A DNA stretch of 64,000 nt from Rhabditophanes sp. KR3021 (lineage: Eukaryota; Nematoda; Chromadorea; Rhabditida; Alloionematidae): assembly GCA_963281155.1 (NCBI GenBank), contig CAUJLY010000002.1:1-64000 (forward strand). Reading direction: 5' to 3'. The notes beneath the pieces are model-generated. The model did not search any database and was not told the origin of the DNA. It saw only the letters and a list, made by a program, of their open reading frames with translations. Positions 1-9,755 of this stretch are shown one piece after another. A program made the translations under genes and the position numbers. The stretch's first letter is position 1; each line of letters begins with the position of its first letter.

Positions 1-188
1 TTTGTTTAAGCCTCGCGTTTTGTACGTAAATTAGATTAATATGTCTAATTTACTCCAAATCGAATCATCGATGTCAGGTCGAGGTGAAAGTGAGCTTGCA
101 TACGACTAGCTAGCTGGACCAAGGAGTGTAAGCTGCAGAGCAGGTCTTTCCTGCGATCAGCTGAGCTTTATCTTGCGTCTGGTGCCAC
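1..188 (+). rRNA. 28S rRNA, 3' end of the preceding rDNA unit (partial)
   Basis: The first bases are the last part of a large-subunit rRNA gene that starts outside the window. They match the 3' end of the complete 28S gene in the next unit, at 9568-9755. The sequence shows the conserved terminal region with CTTGCATACGACTAGC, then the GATCAGCTGAGC block just before the end. The 3' boundary near 188 is set by analogy with other metazoan 28S ends and could be off by about 10 bases. Confidence 0.85.
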
Positions 189-194
189 TGTTTA

Positions 195-565
195 ATAAAT
201 ATAACAGGGTAGTTAACCAAGGTTTATCTTACCATTATATTAACAGGGGTAGTTGGTATATTTATACCAACCAGCTAAGGTTTATCTTACCATTATATAA
301 CAGGGTATTTAACCAGTCAGCCAAGGTTTATCTTACCATTATATAACAGGGTAGTTAACCAGTCAGCCAAGGTTTATCTTACCATTATATAACAGGGTAG
401 TTAACCAGTCAGTCAGCATAAGACTAGCTAAGGCCAAGGTTTATCTTACCATTATATAACAAGGTAGTTAACCAGCCAGCCAGCCAGCTAGCCAGTCACC
501 CAAGATTCAATAGATATAACAGGGTAGTTAACCGGCCAGCCACCCAGTCAGTCAGCTAAGGTTTA
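195..565. repeat. IGS tandem repeat, about 46-bp unit
   Basis: About seven or eight imperfect copies of a unit containing GTTTATCTTACCATTATATA then ACAGGGTAGTTAACCAG(C/T)C follow the 28S end. Copies differ in the number of CAGC/CAGT steps. The same block recurs at 9762-10132. Its place just after 28S would suit transcription termination or replication-fork-barrier functions, but nothing in the sequence proves either. Confidence 0.75.
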
Positions 566-628
566 TCTTGCGTATACTTGTACCAAAAACTTAGTAAGTT
601 TTTACTGATTGATAATTTTTTTCAAAAA

Positions 629-746
629 GCTTACACCACTACGGATTCCCAGGACGTCTCCGATCCAAGTACTAAGGTAGCTCGAAGTTGATTCACTTCT
701 CAGATCGAACGGGATGAGGTGCTTTCAACATGATATGAGCGTAAGC
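629..746 (-). rRNA. 5S rRNA (inside the rDNA spacer)
   Basis: Read on the minus strand, this is a complete 118-nt 5S rRNA that starts GCTTACG and ends TGGTGTAAGC, so its two ends pair. The internal control region is recognisable (TTAGTACTTGGATCGGAGAC, then CCTGGGAATCC). A run of T follows at once on the minus strand, as expected for a polymerase III terminator. A TATATA-like motif lies about 20-25 bp upstream. The gene is transcribed opposite to the 18S-28S genes. It appears identical to the copies at 10196-10313 and 23332-23449. Confidence 0.95.
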
Positions 747-838
747 AATACATATATAAGTCCCTATTTTTGTGTAAGAGTTTGAATTATTAATACTCCA
801 AGTTGTGTGGGTTTATAAAAAATAGTTGATATATAAGT

Positions 839-960
839 TGAGTGTAAAGGACGTTGAAATATTATATCTGCCTAGTGTAAAGGACGTTGAAATATTATAT
901 CTGCCTAGTGTAAAGGACGTTGAAATATTATATGTGCCTAGTTGAAAAGACGTTAAAATA
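839..960. repeat. IGS tandem repeat, about 34-bp unit (first block)
   Basis: Three near-perfect copies of a unit with GTGTAAAGGACGTTGAAATA are followed by a diverged fourth. The unit resembles the longer block at 1180-1690, so both probably come from one ancestral sub-repeat. Confidence 0.7.
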
Positions 961-1027
961 TGATATTGTTGTTAGTGTTTGACATGCTATATTGTCTGGG
1001 AGGGTAGTTAATTTTTTTGGCATATTA

Positions 1028-1078
1028 ATCCAGGTGCTTCGCACCTGGCTCGGGTAAAATAAGTGCGAAGCAGAGCAC
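1028..1078. repeat. Paired hairpin element with GC-rich stems
   Basis: A short GC-rich island in AT-rich spacer. It contains the perfect palindrome CCAGGTGCTTCGCACCTGG (8-bp stem, TTC loop), followed by AGTGCGAAGCAGAGCACT (5-bp stem). A diverged second copy lies at about 1730-1782, so each spacer has two. Their role is unknown. Confidence 0.6.
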
Positions 1079-1134
1079 TAATAAAACAAAAATTTGATTC
1101 ATCGATTACCATGTAAAATGTGCCCAGCTGGAAT

Positions 1135-1172
1135 ATTATATTATTATATTATTATATTATTATATTATTATA
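1135..1172. repeat. Microsatellite, TTATA/TTA-type
   Basis: A simple run of TATTATATTATTATATTATT type that introduces the 35-bp repeat block. The copy at 10702-10739 appears to have the same length, which suggests recent homogenisation of the array. Confidence 0.7.
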
Positions 1173-1179
1173 TGTACCT

Positions 1180-1690
1180 AGTCTGAAAGACGATGGAATA
1201 TAAAATTTGCCTAGTCGAAAAGACGTTGGAATATAAAATTTGCCTAGTAAAAAAGACACTGGAATATTATATCTGCCTAGTTGGAAAGACGTTAGAATAT
1301 AAAATTTGCCTAGTTGGAAAGATGTTAGAATATAAAATTTGCCTAGTTAGAATATTGTATCTGCCTAGTTGGAAAGACGTTAGAATATAAAATTTGGCTA
1401 GTTGGAAAGACGTTAGAATATAAAATTTGCCTAGTTGGAAAGATGTTAGAATATAAAATTTGCCTAGTTAGAATATTGTATCTGCCTAGTCTAAAAGACG
1501 TTACAATATAAAATTTGGCTAGTCTATAAGACGCTGGAATATAAAATTTGCCTAGTCTATAAGATGCTGGAATATTATATCTGCCTAGTCTAAATAACGT
1601 TACAATATAAAATTTTCCTAGTTAGAATATTGTATCTGTCTAGTCTAAAAGACGTTACAATATAAAATTTGCCTAGTGTTTGACATGCTA
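1180..1690. repeat. IGS tandem repeat, about 33-36-bp unit (second block)
   Basis: About 14 imperfect copies of a unit of the form CCTAGTT.GAAAGACGTTAGAATATAAAATTTG. Because many copies keep the same reading phase, a 65-codon open frame appears at 1193-1390 and again at 10760-10957. It encodes only the repeat and is not a gene. Confidence 0.75.
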
Positions 1691-1729
1691 TATTGTTTAA
1701 AAGGATAGTTTATTTTTTTTTAAATATCA

Positions 1730-1782
1730 AGCCAGTTGCTGCGCACCTGGCTATCATAAGTTAAGTGCGAAGCACAGCACTA
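1730..1782. repeat. Second paired hairpin element
   Basis: A diverged copy of the element at 1028-1078: GCCAGTTGCTGCGCACCTGGC followed by AGTGCGAAGCACAGCACT. The stems have mismatches, but the order and spacing of the two hairpins are kept. This argues for a mobile or selected unit rather than chance. Confidence 0.55.
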
Positions 1783-2141
1783 GTAAGTAAAGTGTTAGTT
1801 AGAAAGACGTTACAATATAAAATTTGCCTAGTTCAAATATAAAATATTGATAGTGTTGTCAGTCAAATAAAAAAATTATTAATCAAATATGTGTTAATCA
1901 AATATGTATTAATCGAATATGTGTTATCATTATATTATTCTTGTGTGAATTAACTCTTAAATAGTTTAGGCCTAATTTATGTTGGACTAAAATATTATTG
2001 GGCTATTTCACACTAGAGTAATTATTTTATATTGGACTATTTGACGGTAGACACATTTGCGATCTAGGATGGTTTTACGTTAACCTAAGTTTTAAAAAAA
2101 AGTCATGTATACCAATACATGATATATTTATATATTTTTAG

Positions 2142-2890
2142 ATTGGTAAAGTGTATATGATACAGAGTAAAAATAGGATTTTGTTTTTTGGATATTTAAA
2201 TTGAATATTATGAATTGTAATAAAGTTATTTGGATAGAGAATGTTATTTTATAGGATGTATTAACTTTTTAGAACATTACAACTTCAAACAAAGTTGTAG
2301 GGTTATTTTAAAAAAATAGTCTAAATTGGTAAAATGTATATGATAGAGAGTAAAATAACAATTTTGTTTCTTGGATGTTTAAACTGAATATTATGAGTTC
2401 TAATAAAGTTATTTGGATAGAGAATGTTATTTTGTAGGATGTATTAACTTTTTAGAACATTACAACTTTATTTGAAGTTGTAGGGTCATTTTAAAAAAAT
2501 AGTCTAAATTGGTAAAATGTATATGATACAGAGTAAAAATAGAATTTTGTTTTTTGGATATTTAAACTGAATATTATGAATTGTAATAAAGTTATTTGGA
2601 TAGAGAATGTTATTTTGTAGTATGTATTAACTTTTTAGAACATTACAACTTCAAACAAAGTTGTAGGGTCATTTTCAAAAAATAGTCTAAATTGGTAAAA
2701 TGTATATGATACAGAGTAAAAATAGGATTTTGTTTTTTGGATATTTAAATTGAATATTATGAATTGTAATAAAGTTATTTGGATAGAGAATGTTATTTTG
2801 TAGTATGTATTAACTTTTTAGAACATTACAACTTTATTTGAAGTTGTAGGGTCATTTTCAAAAAATAGTCTAAATTGGTAAAGTGTATAT
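2142..2890. repeat. IGS tandem repeat, 183-bp unit, four copies
   Basis: The start motif ATTGGTAAA(G/A)TGTATATGA recurs at 2142, 2325, 2508, 2691 and 2874, giving four complete 183-bp copies. A hairpin segment in the copies alternates in orientation: AACTTCAAACAAAGTT in copies 1 and 3, AACTTTATTTGAAGTT in copies 2 and 4. Copy identity is high. The second spacer stops within this block, at about 12035-12049. Confidence 0.85.
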
Positions 2891-3270
2891 GATAAATGTT
2901 TTAGGGTAAACAAAAGTTGAAAAATGAATAACTTAATAAGGTATATGTGCAGACATTTTATGTTCTTAGTAAGATGTATGTGGGAACATTTTATGTTATA
3001 GCATGTTTCTTACTGATTTACCATTTTTTGGAATATTGTATATGATAAATGTTTTAGGGTAAACAAAAAGTTAAAAAATAAATAACTTAGTAAGGTAATA
3101 TGTGGGGATATTTTATGTTCTTAGTAAGATGTACGTGGAAACTATTAGTAGGGTATATGTGGGGACATTTTATGTTGTAGCATATTTCTTACTAATTTAC
3201 CATTTTTTGGAATATTGTATATGATAAATGTTTTAGGGTAAACAAAAAAGTTGGCAAATAAATAACTTAG
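2884..3270. repeat. IGS repeat, roughly 160-190-bp unit
   Basis: A unit with TGGAATATTGTATATGATAA, then ATGTTTTAGGGTAAACAAAA and TAGTAAG.TGTATGTG steps, occurs at about 2884, 3033, 3212, 3763 and 3917. It links the 183-bp block to the 24-bp block, and its internal steps look like ancestors of the 24-bp repeat. Confidence 0.65.
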
Positions 3271-3715
3271 TAAGATATACGTGTGAACCCTTGGTAAGAT
3301 ATACGTGTAGACCCTTAGTAAGATATACGTGCGGACCCTTAGTAAGATATACGTGCGGACCCTTAGTAAGATGTACGTGGAAACTCTTAGTAGAGTATAC
3401 GTACGGACCCTTAGTAAGATATACGTGGAAACTCTTAGTAGAGTATACGTACGGACCCTTAGTAAAATATACGTGCGGACCCTTAGTAAAGTATACGTAC
3501 AGACCCTTAGTAAGATATACGTGCGGACCCTTAGTAAGATGTACGTGGAAACTCTTAGTAGAGTATACGTACGGACCCTTAGTAAGATATACGTGGAAAC
3601 TCTTAGTAGAGTATACGTACGGATCCTTAGTAAGATATACGTGCGGACCCTTAGTAAGATGTATGTGGGAACTCTTAGTAAAATGTACGTGGGAACTCTT
3701 AGTAGGGTATACGTA
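3262..3715. repeat. IGS minisatellite, 24-bp unit
   Basis: About 18 copies of a 24-bp unit, such as CTTAGTAAGATATACGTGCG plus GACC, with variants TGGAAAC and TACGGAC. As 24 is a multiple of three, two overlapping open frames of about 150 codons run through the block. Both are pure repeat and should not be annotated as genes. Confidence 0.85.
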
Positions 3716-3970
3716 CCGATATTTTGTGTTATAGTGTGTTTCTTACTAACTTTTCATTTTTTTGGAATATTGTATATGATAAATGTTTTAGGGTAAACAA
3801 AAAATTGGAAAATAAATAGCTTAGTATGATATACGTAGGGACATTTTATGTTCCTAGTAGGGTATACGTAAGAACATTTTTTATTGTAGCGTGTTTCTTA
3901 CTAATTTACTATTTTTTGGAATAATGTATATGATAAAAGTTGTATAGTAAACAAAAACTTGGCGGATAAA

Positions 3971-4177
3971 TAAACACCCCGGTATATATGTAAAGGAGTG
4001 TGTATAGAGCAAAAAAATATTTTTTGACTACTAACATATTAATCAGTGCGATTAACACTATTTCTACAAGACGAGACGCTAATGAATGAAAAAGTTAGTT
4101 AGTCAAATCTGCGTTAGATTTAGAATTCCTCGATCTTTTAACGTTAAATTATATTATCACTAGTATATATTTACACT
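3971..4177 (+). promoter_or_regulatory. 5' external spacer with probable RNA polymerase I start
   Basis: This is the last stretch before 18S, free of the tandem repeats that fill the rest of the IGS. The change at about 3975, where ACACCCCGGTATATATG occurs, is the most likely place for the polymerase I promoter and the start of the 5' external transcribed spacer. This is an inference from position and composition only. Confidence 0.4.
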
Positions 4178-5214
4178 TATCTGATTGATCCTGTCTGAAT
4201 TGATGTGCTTATTTCAAAGATTAAGCCATGCATGTATCAGTACAACGTTCACGTGAAACCGCGGAAAGCTCATTATAACAGCTATAATTTACACGGCAAA
4301 TTCCCTAGTTGGATAACTGAGGTAATTCTTGAGCTAATACACGCAATCTAAGCCACATCCGTGGTGCGTTTATTTGATTAAACTAGAAATTGGTTGACTC
4401 AAAATATCTTTGCTGAACTACTCACGTAGTCATGCCGTATAAGTATCTGCTTTATCAACTTTCGATGGTAGGGTATTGGCCTACCATGGTGTTGACGGAT
4501 AACGGAGAATCAGGGTTCGACTCCGGAGAGGGAGCCTGAGAAACGGCTACCACATCCAAGGAAGGCAGCAGGCGCGAAAATTACCCAATTTTAGTTAAAA
4601 GAGGTAGTGACGAAAAATGACAAGGCTACAAATTTTGTTTGTAGTCATTGGAAATCTTCGAGTCTAAATAACTCGTTGGTAAAGGAAAGGGCAAGTCTGG
4701 TGCCAGCAGCCGCGGTAATACCAGCTTTCCAAGTGCATAAAATGATTGTTGTGGTTAAAAAGCTCGTAGTTGGATTTTAACAGACTGTCTATGATCGTCA
4801 ATGACGTTTCATAGCATCTGCCAGCGAATATAACTATTCGCTAGTTACTTTGAATAAATCAGAGTGTTCAAAACAGACTTACGTCCGTATATCCTAGCAT
4901 GGAATAACACTATAGCTCAAAATTGTGTGGTTTCACTATTTTGATCATGATTAATAGGAACAAACGGGGGCATTCGTATCGCTACGTTAGAGGTGAAATT
5001 CTTGGACCGTAGCGAGACGTACTACTGCGAAAGCATTTGCCAAGAATGTTTTCATTAATCAAGAACGAAAGTTAGAGGTTCGAAGGCGATCAGATACCGC
5101 CCTAGTTCTAACCGTAAACGATGCCTACTAGCGGTGCGAATATAGAGTAATCTATACTTGCGCAGCTTCTCGGAAACGAAAGTCTTTCGGTTCCGGGGGA
5201 AGTATGGTTGCAAA

Positions 5215-5263
<49 letters not shown>

Positions 5264-5691
5264 GCGGCTTAATTTGACTCAACACGGGAAAACTCACCCG
5301 GGCCGGACACCGTAAGGATTGACAGATTGATAGCTCTTTCATGATTTGGTGGTTGGTGGTGCATGGCCGTTCTTAGTTCGTGGATTGATTTGTCTGGTTG
5401 ATTCCGATAACGAACGAGACTGTTAGGTAGTGTTAGGTTGTATTATTTTTAATAATATTTCCTCCACGACCGATTAATAGTGTTTAACTATTTGAGAAAG
5501 AGCGATAACAGGTCTGTGATGCCCTTAGATGTCCGGGGCTGCACGCGCGCTACAATGTAGTGAGCATCATGTTCCTGCTTCGAGAGAAGTGGGTAAACCT
5601 TGAAAACATTACGTAACTGGGAGTGAAACTTGCAATTATGTTTCATGAACGAGGAATTCCAAGTAAACGCGAGTCATTAGCTCGCATTGAT

Positions 5692-5726
<35 letters not shown>

Positions 5727-5863
5727 GCCCGGAACTGAGCCGTATCGAGAAGATTGGGGAGAGTTGGTATTTATATCAGTTCAAACCAATTTAATCGCTA
5801 TAGTTTGAACCGGGCAAAAGTCGTAACAAGGTTTTCGTAGGTGAACCTGCGAAAGGATCATTA
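4178..5863 (+). rRNA. 18S rRNA
   Basis: Complete small-subunit rRNA of about 1,686 nt. The start TATCTGATTGATCCTGTC and the end GGTGAACCTGCGAAAGGATC plus ATTA are the conserved termini. Universal internal blocks are present: GTGCCAGCAGCCGCGGTAA near 4700, AACTTAAAGGAATTGACGG near 5220, and TGTACACACCGCCCGTCG near 5707. It is short for a metazoan 18S, with shortened variable regions, in line with a fast-evolving lineage such as a nematode. Seen directly: intact and uninterrupted. Confidence 0.97.
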
Positions 5864-6023
5864 AGATTATAACATAACATACTTGTTAAATAAACTTTAT
5901 ACGTTTTCTGTTGGTACTTACTTGATGTAAAATTCTTACGTAGATTTTGCGAAGCATCATAAGTTTAATAAGTAATTTATTGCTGCCAACATTCTATATA
6001 TATAATATTAATAATTACATTGT
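5864..6023 (+). other. Internal transcribed spacer 1
   Basis: About 160 bp of AT-rich sequence between 18S and 5.8S, removed during rRNA processing. It is unusually short. It is bounded by the 18S end and the estimated 5.8S start, so the right edge may shift by some bases. Confidence 0.8.
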
Positions 6024-6179
6024 AAAATCGTGTCGGTGGATCACTCGGTTCATGGGTCGATGAAGAGCGCAGCTAGCTGCGAAAAGTGGGGCGAATTGCT
6101 AAGCAGAGCCTTAAATTCTTGAATGCAAATGGCGCTAACAGTTAATACTGTTGGCATGTGCAGTTGAGGGTGGAATCAT
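6024..6179 (+). rRNA. 5.8S rRNA
   Basis: About 156 nt containing the conserved GGTGGATCACTCGG and CGATGAAGAGCGCAGC motifs. The conserved middle that usually reads TTGAATGCAAATGGC is present, and a terminal stem region follows. The ends are placed by analogy with other metazoans. Confidence 0.92.
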
Positions 6180-6333
6180 ACCTATTGACACAAGATAATT
6201 TTATTATCTTGGTGTTTTGTGGCTAGCTAGTTTTCTGGTTAGCTTATGCTGAAGTATTAACAAAACAATCACGTCTGATTATCTTGTTTCTAAATTTCAA
6301 CTATAACAAATAATACGTAAGTATTTTTAATTT
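6180..6333 (+). other. Internal transcribed spacer 2
   Basis: About 150 bp between 5.8S and 28S. It includes a run able to fold (TTATTATCTTGG and GATTATCTTG blocks). No gene is present. Confidence 0.75.
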
Positions 6334-8599
6334 TCCACCTCAGCTACGCATGAATACCCGCTGAACTTAAGCATATCGCTAAGCGGAGGAAAAGAAACTA
6401 AATAGGATTTCCGTAGTAACTGCGAGTGAACTGGAATTAGCCCATCACGAAATCTGTCGAGGCAACTCTTCCGAAATGTCGTGTATAGATGTTACTTAAA
6501 ATAATAAAATACAAATTAATTACGTTTAAACCCGTAGCCACAGAAGGTGCCAGCCCTGTCGATTTGTGTATTGTTATTTTTGGTAGCTTCTCAGAGTCGT
6601 GTTGCTTGAAAGTGCAGCGCAAAGTTGGTGATAAACATCATCTAAGGCTAAATATCCCCATGAATCCGATAGCGAACAAGTACTGTGAAGGAAAGTTGCA
6701 AAGCACTCCGAAGAGAGAGTTAAAGAGGACGTGAAACCGATACGATGGAAGCGCACAGAGCCAGTCGCATTGACATTAATTTATTGGTGTTTCTAAGTGT
6801 GAAACATTTGATTGCTTTTGTTGCCCGCACTCTAGGTCGCGAAATTTATTTTTTGTAGTTGGAGGGCACGAAGACATAAGTAGTTAAATTGTAGATTGGG
6901 GAAGGTTAGTTGATGTATTGTGGTTTTTTGATGATTCACTTGTGTTTGACTCTTAAAATTATTTTACTGATATTAGTCCAACTAGTCGTTTTTACATAGC
7001 CCTGGTATGCTGTACGTCCCGTCTTGAAACACGGACCAAGGAGTGTATTGCTATGGCGAGTCATTAATATTGTTAATATTAAAGGCGTATTGAAAAAGAT
7101 TCTACTTGTGATGTAGTAATACAGCAACAAGGACGTGGGCATGATATTTATATCCGTCCGCAGTTAGAGCCATAGTAGTGCGACCCGAAAGATGGTGAAC
7201 TATGCTAGCGCAGGGTGAAGTCAGAGGAAACTCTGATGGAAGCTCGAAGCGGTCCTGACGTGCAAATCGGTCGTATGACGTTAGTATAGGGGCGAAAGAC
7301 TAATCGAACCATCTAGTAGCTGGTTCCTCCCGAAGTTTCCCCCAGGATAGCTGGAATCGCATGTAGATACATCCGGTAAAGCCAATGTTTAGAGGAATAG
7401 GGGACAACATGTTCTTTATCTATTTACAAACTCTAAATGGGTGTGATATCGCGATTACTTAATTGAATCGTGGTCTCGATTACATGGTTCCAAGTGGGCC
7501 ATTTTTGGTAAGCAGAACTGGCGACGTGGGATGAACCAAAAGCATCGTTAAAGTGCCTAAGGTTTGCTCATCAGACCCCATAAAGGGTGTTGTTTGATCT
7601 AGACAGCAGGTCGGTGGCCATGGAAGTCGGAACCCGCTAAGGATCGTGTAACAACTCACCTGCCGAATCAAGCAGCCCCGAAAATGGATGGCGCTTGAGC
7701 AAACCACTTAGACGGTGCCGTTAAACTAATTTAATTTAGAGTTTAACGTGTAGGGGGGCGTAGTGATTGCGTCGAAGGTTATGAGCGTAAGCTCGACTGG
7801 AGCATTCATTAGTGCAGATCTTGGTGATAGTAGCAAATACACAAGTGAGACTCTTGTGGGCCGAAGTGGGAAAGGGTTTCATGTCAACATCATTTGGCTA
7901 TGAGTTAGTCGGTCCTAAGCGTACCCTGAAAAGGCATATATAACGCGAAAGGGAAGTAGATTAATATTTCTACACCGTTTATGGAGAAAATGAGATGCAA
8001 GTCTTATTTTGCGTGGTAACACAAATGAAATTGGTTACATCTTATTAAGCCCCGGCTAGAGATCTCTTCTCTAGTTAAGTGTTACCGTCCACGGAATTTG
8101 CTCAGCAAGAGATGTGGACTAAGACACGCAGAGTAGTGCTATTTTGGCGCTATCCGGTATGCTTAGTAGGATCCTTAAAACACCAATGGAAGCATAATAA
8201 ATTTCATAAACGGCCGTACCCATATCCGCAGCAGGTTTCCAAGATGTCTAGTCTCTGGTCGATGAAATAATGTAGGTAAGGGAAGTCGGCAAAATAGATT
8301 CGTAACTTTGGGAAAAGAATTGGCTCTTGGGATGTGGAATGATGGGAATTTTATTGAAGTGAAAAAAATAATAGATGGCTGGAAATAGCAATATTTTTGG
8401 AACTTTATTATAATTTTCATGGATAAATTATTCTTTAACGTTATTCAATTATAAACATCAACCAAGAACTGGCACGGACTCGAGGAATCCGACTGTCTAA
8501 TTAAAACAGAGGAGACAGATGATGCGAGAGCATGTAGACTGTGTCTGATTTCTGCCCAGTGCAATGAATGTTATAATGGTGAAAGCCATTGAAGCTCTT

Positions 8600-8650
<51 letters not shown>

Positions 8651-8749
8651 GGGTAACTTCCGACGCGCACGAATGGATTAACGAGATTCCTACTGTCCCT
8701 ATCTACCATTCAGCGAAATCACAGCCAAGGGAACGGGCTTGGCAGAAAC

Positions 8750-8785
<36 letters not shown>

Positions 8786-9164
8786 CTAGGCATTGTGAAG
8801 TGTCATGTGAGGTGTAGTATAGGTGGGAGTAGCTTGCTACGTACTTGAAATACCACTACTTACATCGATGCTTTACTTAGTCGATTAAATGGAGACGTAA
8901 TTTATTACTTTTCTTGTATTAAATAAATTGTTTTGAACAATTTATGATCCACGTCGACGATCGTGTCTGGCGGGGAGTTTGACTGGGGCGGTACATCTAT
9001 CAAACCGTAACGTAGGTGTCCTAAGGCAGGCTCAGAGAGGACAGAAACCTCTCGTAGAGCAAACAGGCAAAAGCTTGCTTGATCATGATTTTCAGTACGA
9101 ATACAGACCCTGAAAGGGTGGCCTATCGATCCTTTTGTGTTAGTATGTTTCTAAAAAGAGGTGC

Positions 9165-9199
<35 letters not shown>

Positions 9200-9222
9200 A
9201 GCCAAGAGTCCATATCGACGTT

Positions 9223-9260
<38 letters not shown>

Positions 9261-9303
9261 CGAAGCAGATTTCGCCAAGCGTTGGATTGTTCACCCACTA
9301 ATA

Positions 9304-9341
<38 letters not shown>

Positions 9342-9755
9342 TAGTTTTATCCTACTGTTGACTTGTTAATGTGATAGTAGTCCTGCTCAGTACGAGAGGA
9401 ACCGCAGGTCCGGCTAATTGGTACATGACGTTGTTGGAAACAACAATGCGTCGAAGCTACCAGCCGCGGAATTATGACTGAACGCATCTAAGTCAGTATT
9501 CCGTCTAGTCATGACATTAATGTTTGTATCTCTGTGCTTGTATTGGCCAGTTTAAAAGAATTTATTCTTTGTTTAAGCCTCGCGTTTTGTACGTAAATTA
9601 GATTAATATGTCTAATTTACTCCAAATCGAATCATCGATGTCAGGTCGAGGTGAAAGTGAGCTTGCATACGACTAGCTAGCTGGACCAAGGAGTGTAAGC
9701 TGCAGAGCAGGTCTTTCCTGCGATCAGCTGAGCTTTATCTTGCGTCTGGTGCCAC
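6334..9755 (+). rRNA. 28S rRNA
   Basis: Complete large-subunit rRNA of about 3,420 nt. It starts near CACCTCAG and GAATACCCGCTGAACTTAAG and ends near TCTGGTGCCACTG. Conserved domains are intact, including GACTCTCTTAAGGTAGCCAA near 8620, the usual R1/R2 retrotransposon target, and the alpha-sarcin loop AGTACGAGAGGAACCGC near 9390. No intron or retroelement interrupts it. Several apparent open frames inside are not genes. The final 188 bp also begin the window as the end of the preceding unit. Confidence 0.96.

Larger units (their letters stand above)
189..3970. other. rDNA intergenic spacer (IGS), complete copy
   Basis: This is the spacer between the 28S gene of one unit and the 18S gene of the next. 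It is AT-rich and made almost entirely of tandem repeats, with one 5S rRNA gene on the minus strand. Several repeat families follow one another and are listed separately. Long open reading frames here (for example around 1193-1390 and 3291-3796) are by-products of repeat periods and are not genes. Confidence 0.85.

Noticed and set aside
1135..1172. Possible CRISPR-like array in the repeats of the spacer
   Set aside because: Repeats are directly adjacent without unique spacers, and the DNA is eukaryotic; it is a microsatellite and minisatellite region.
1193..1390. 65-codon frame repeated at 10760-10957
   Set aside because: Encodes the 33-36-bp spacer repeat and has no protein features; the second copy is simply the duplicated spacer.
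3291..3796. Two overlapping open frames of about 150 codons in the rDNA spacer
   Set aside because: They translate only the 24-bp minisatellite, in two frames at once; the period is a multiple of three, so openness is expected by chance.
5623..8420. Several 60-80-codon frames inside 18S and 28S
   Set aside because: They lie within conserved rRNA sequence and are not protein genes.
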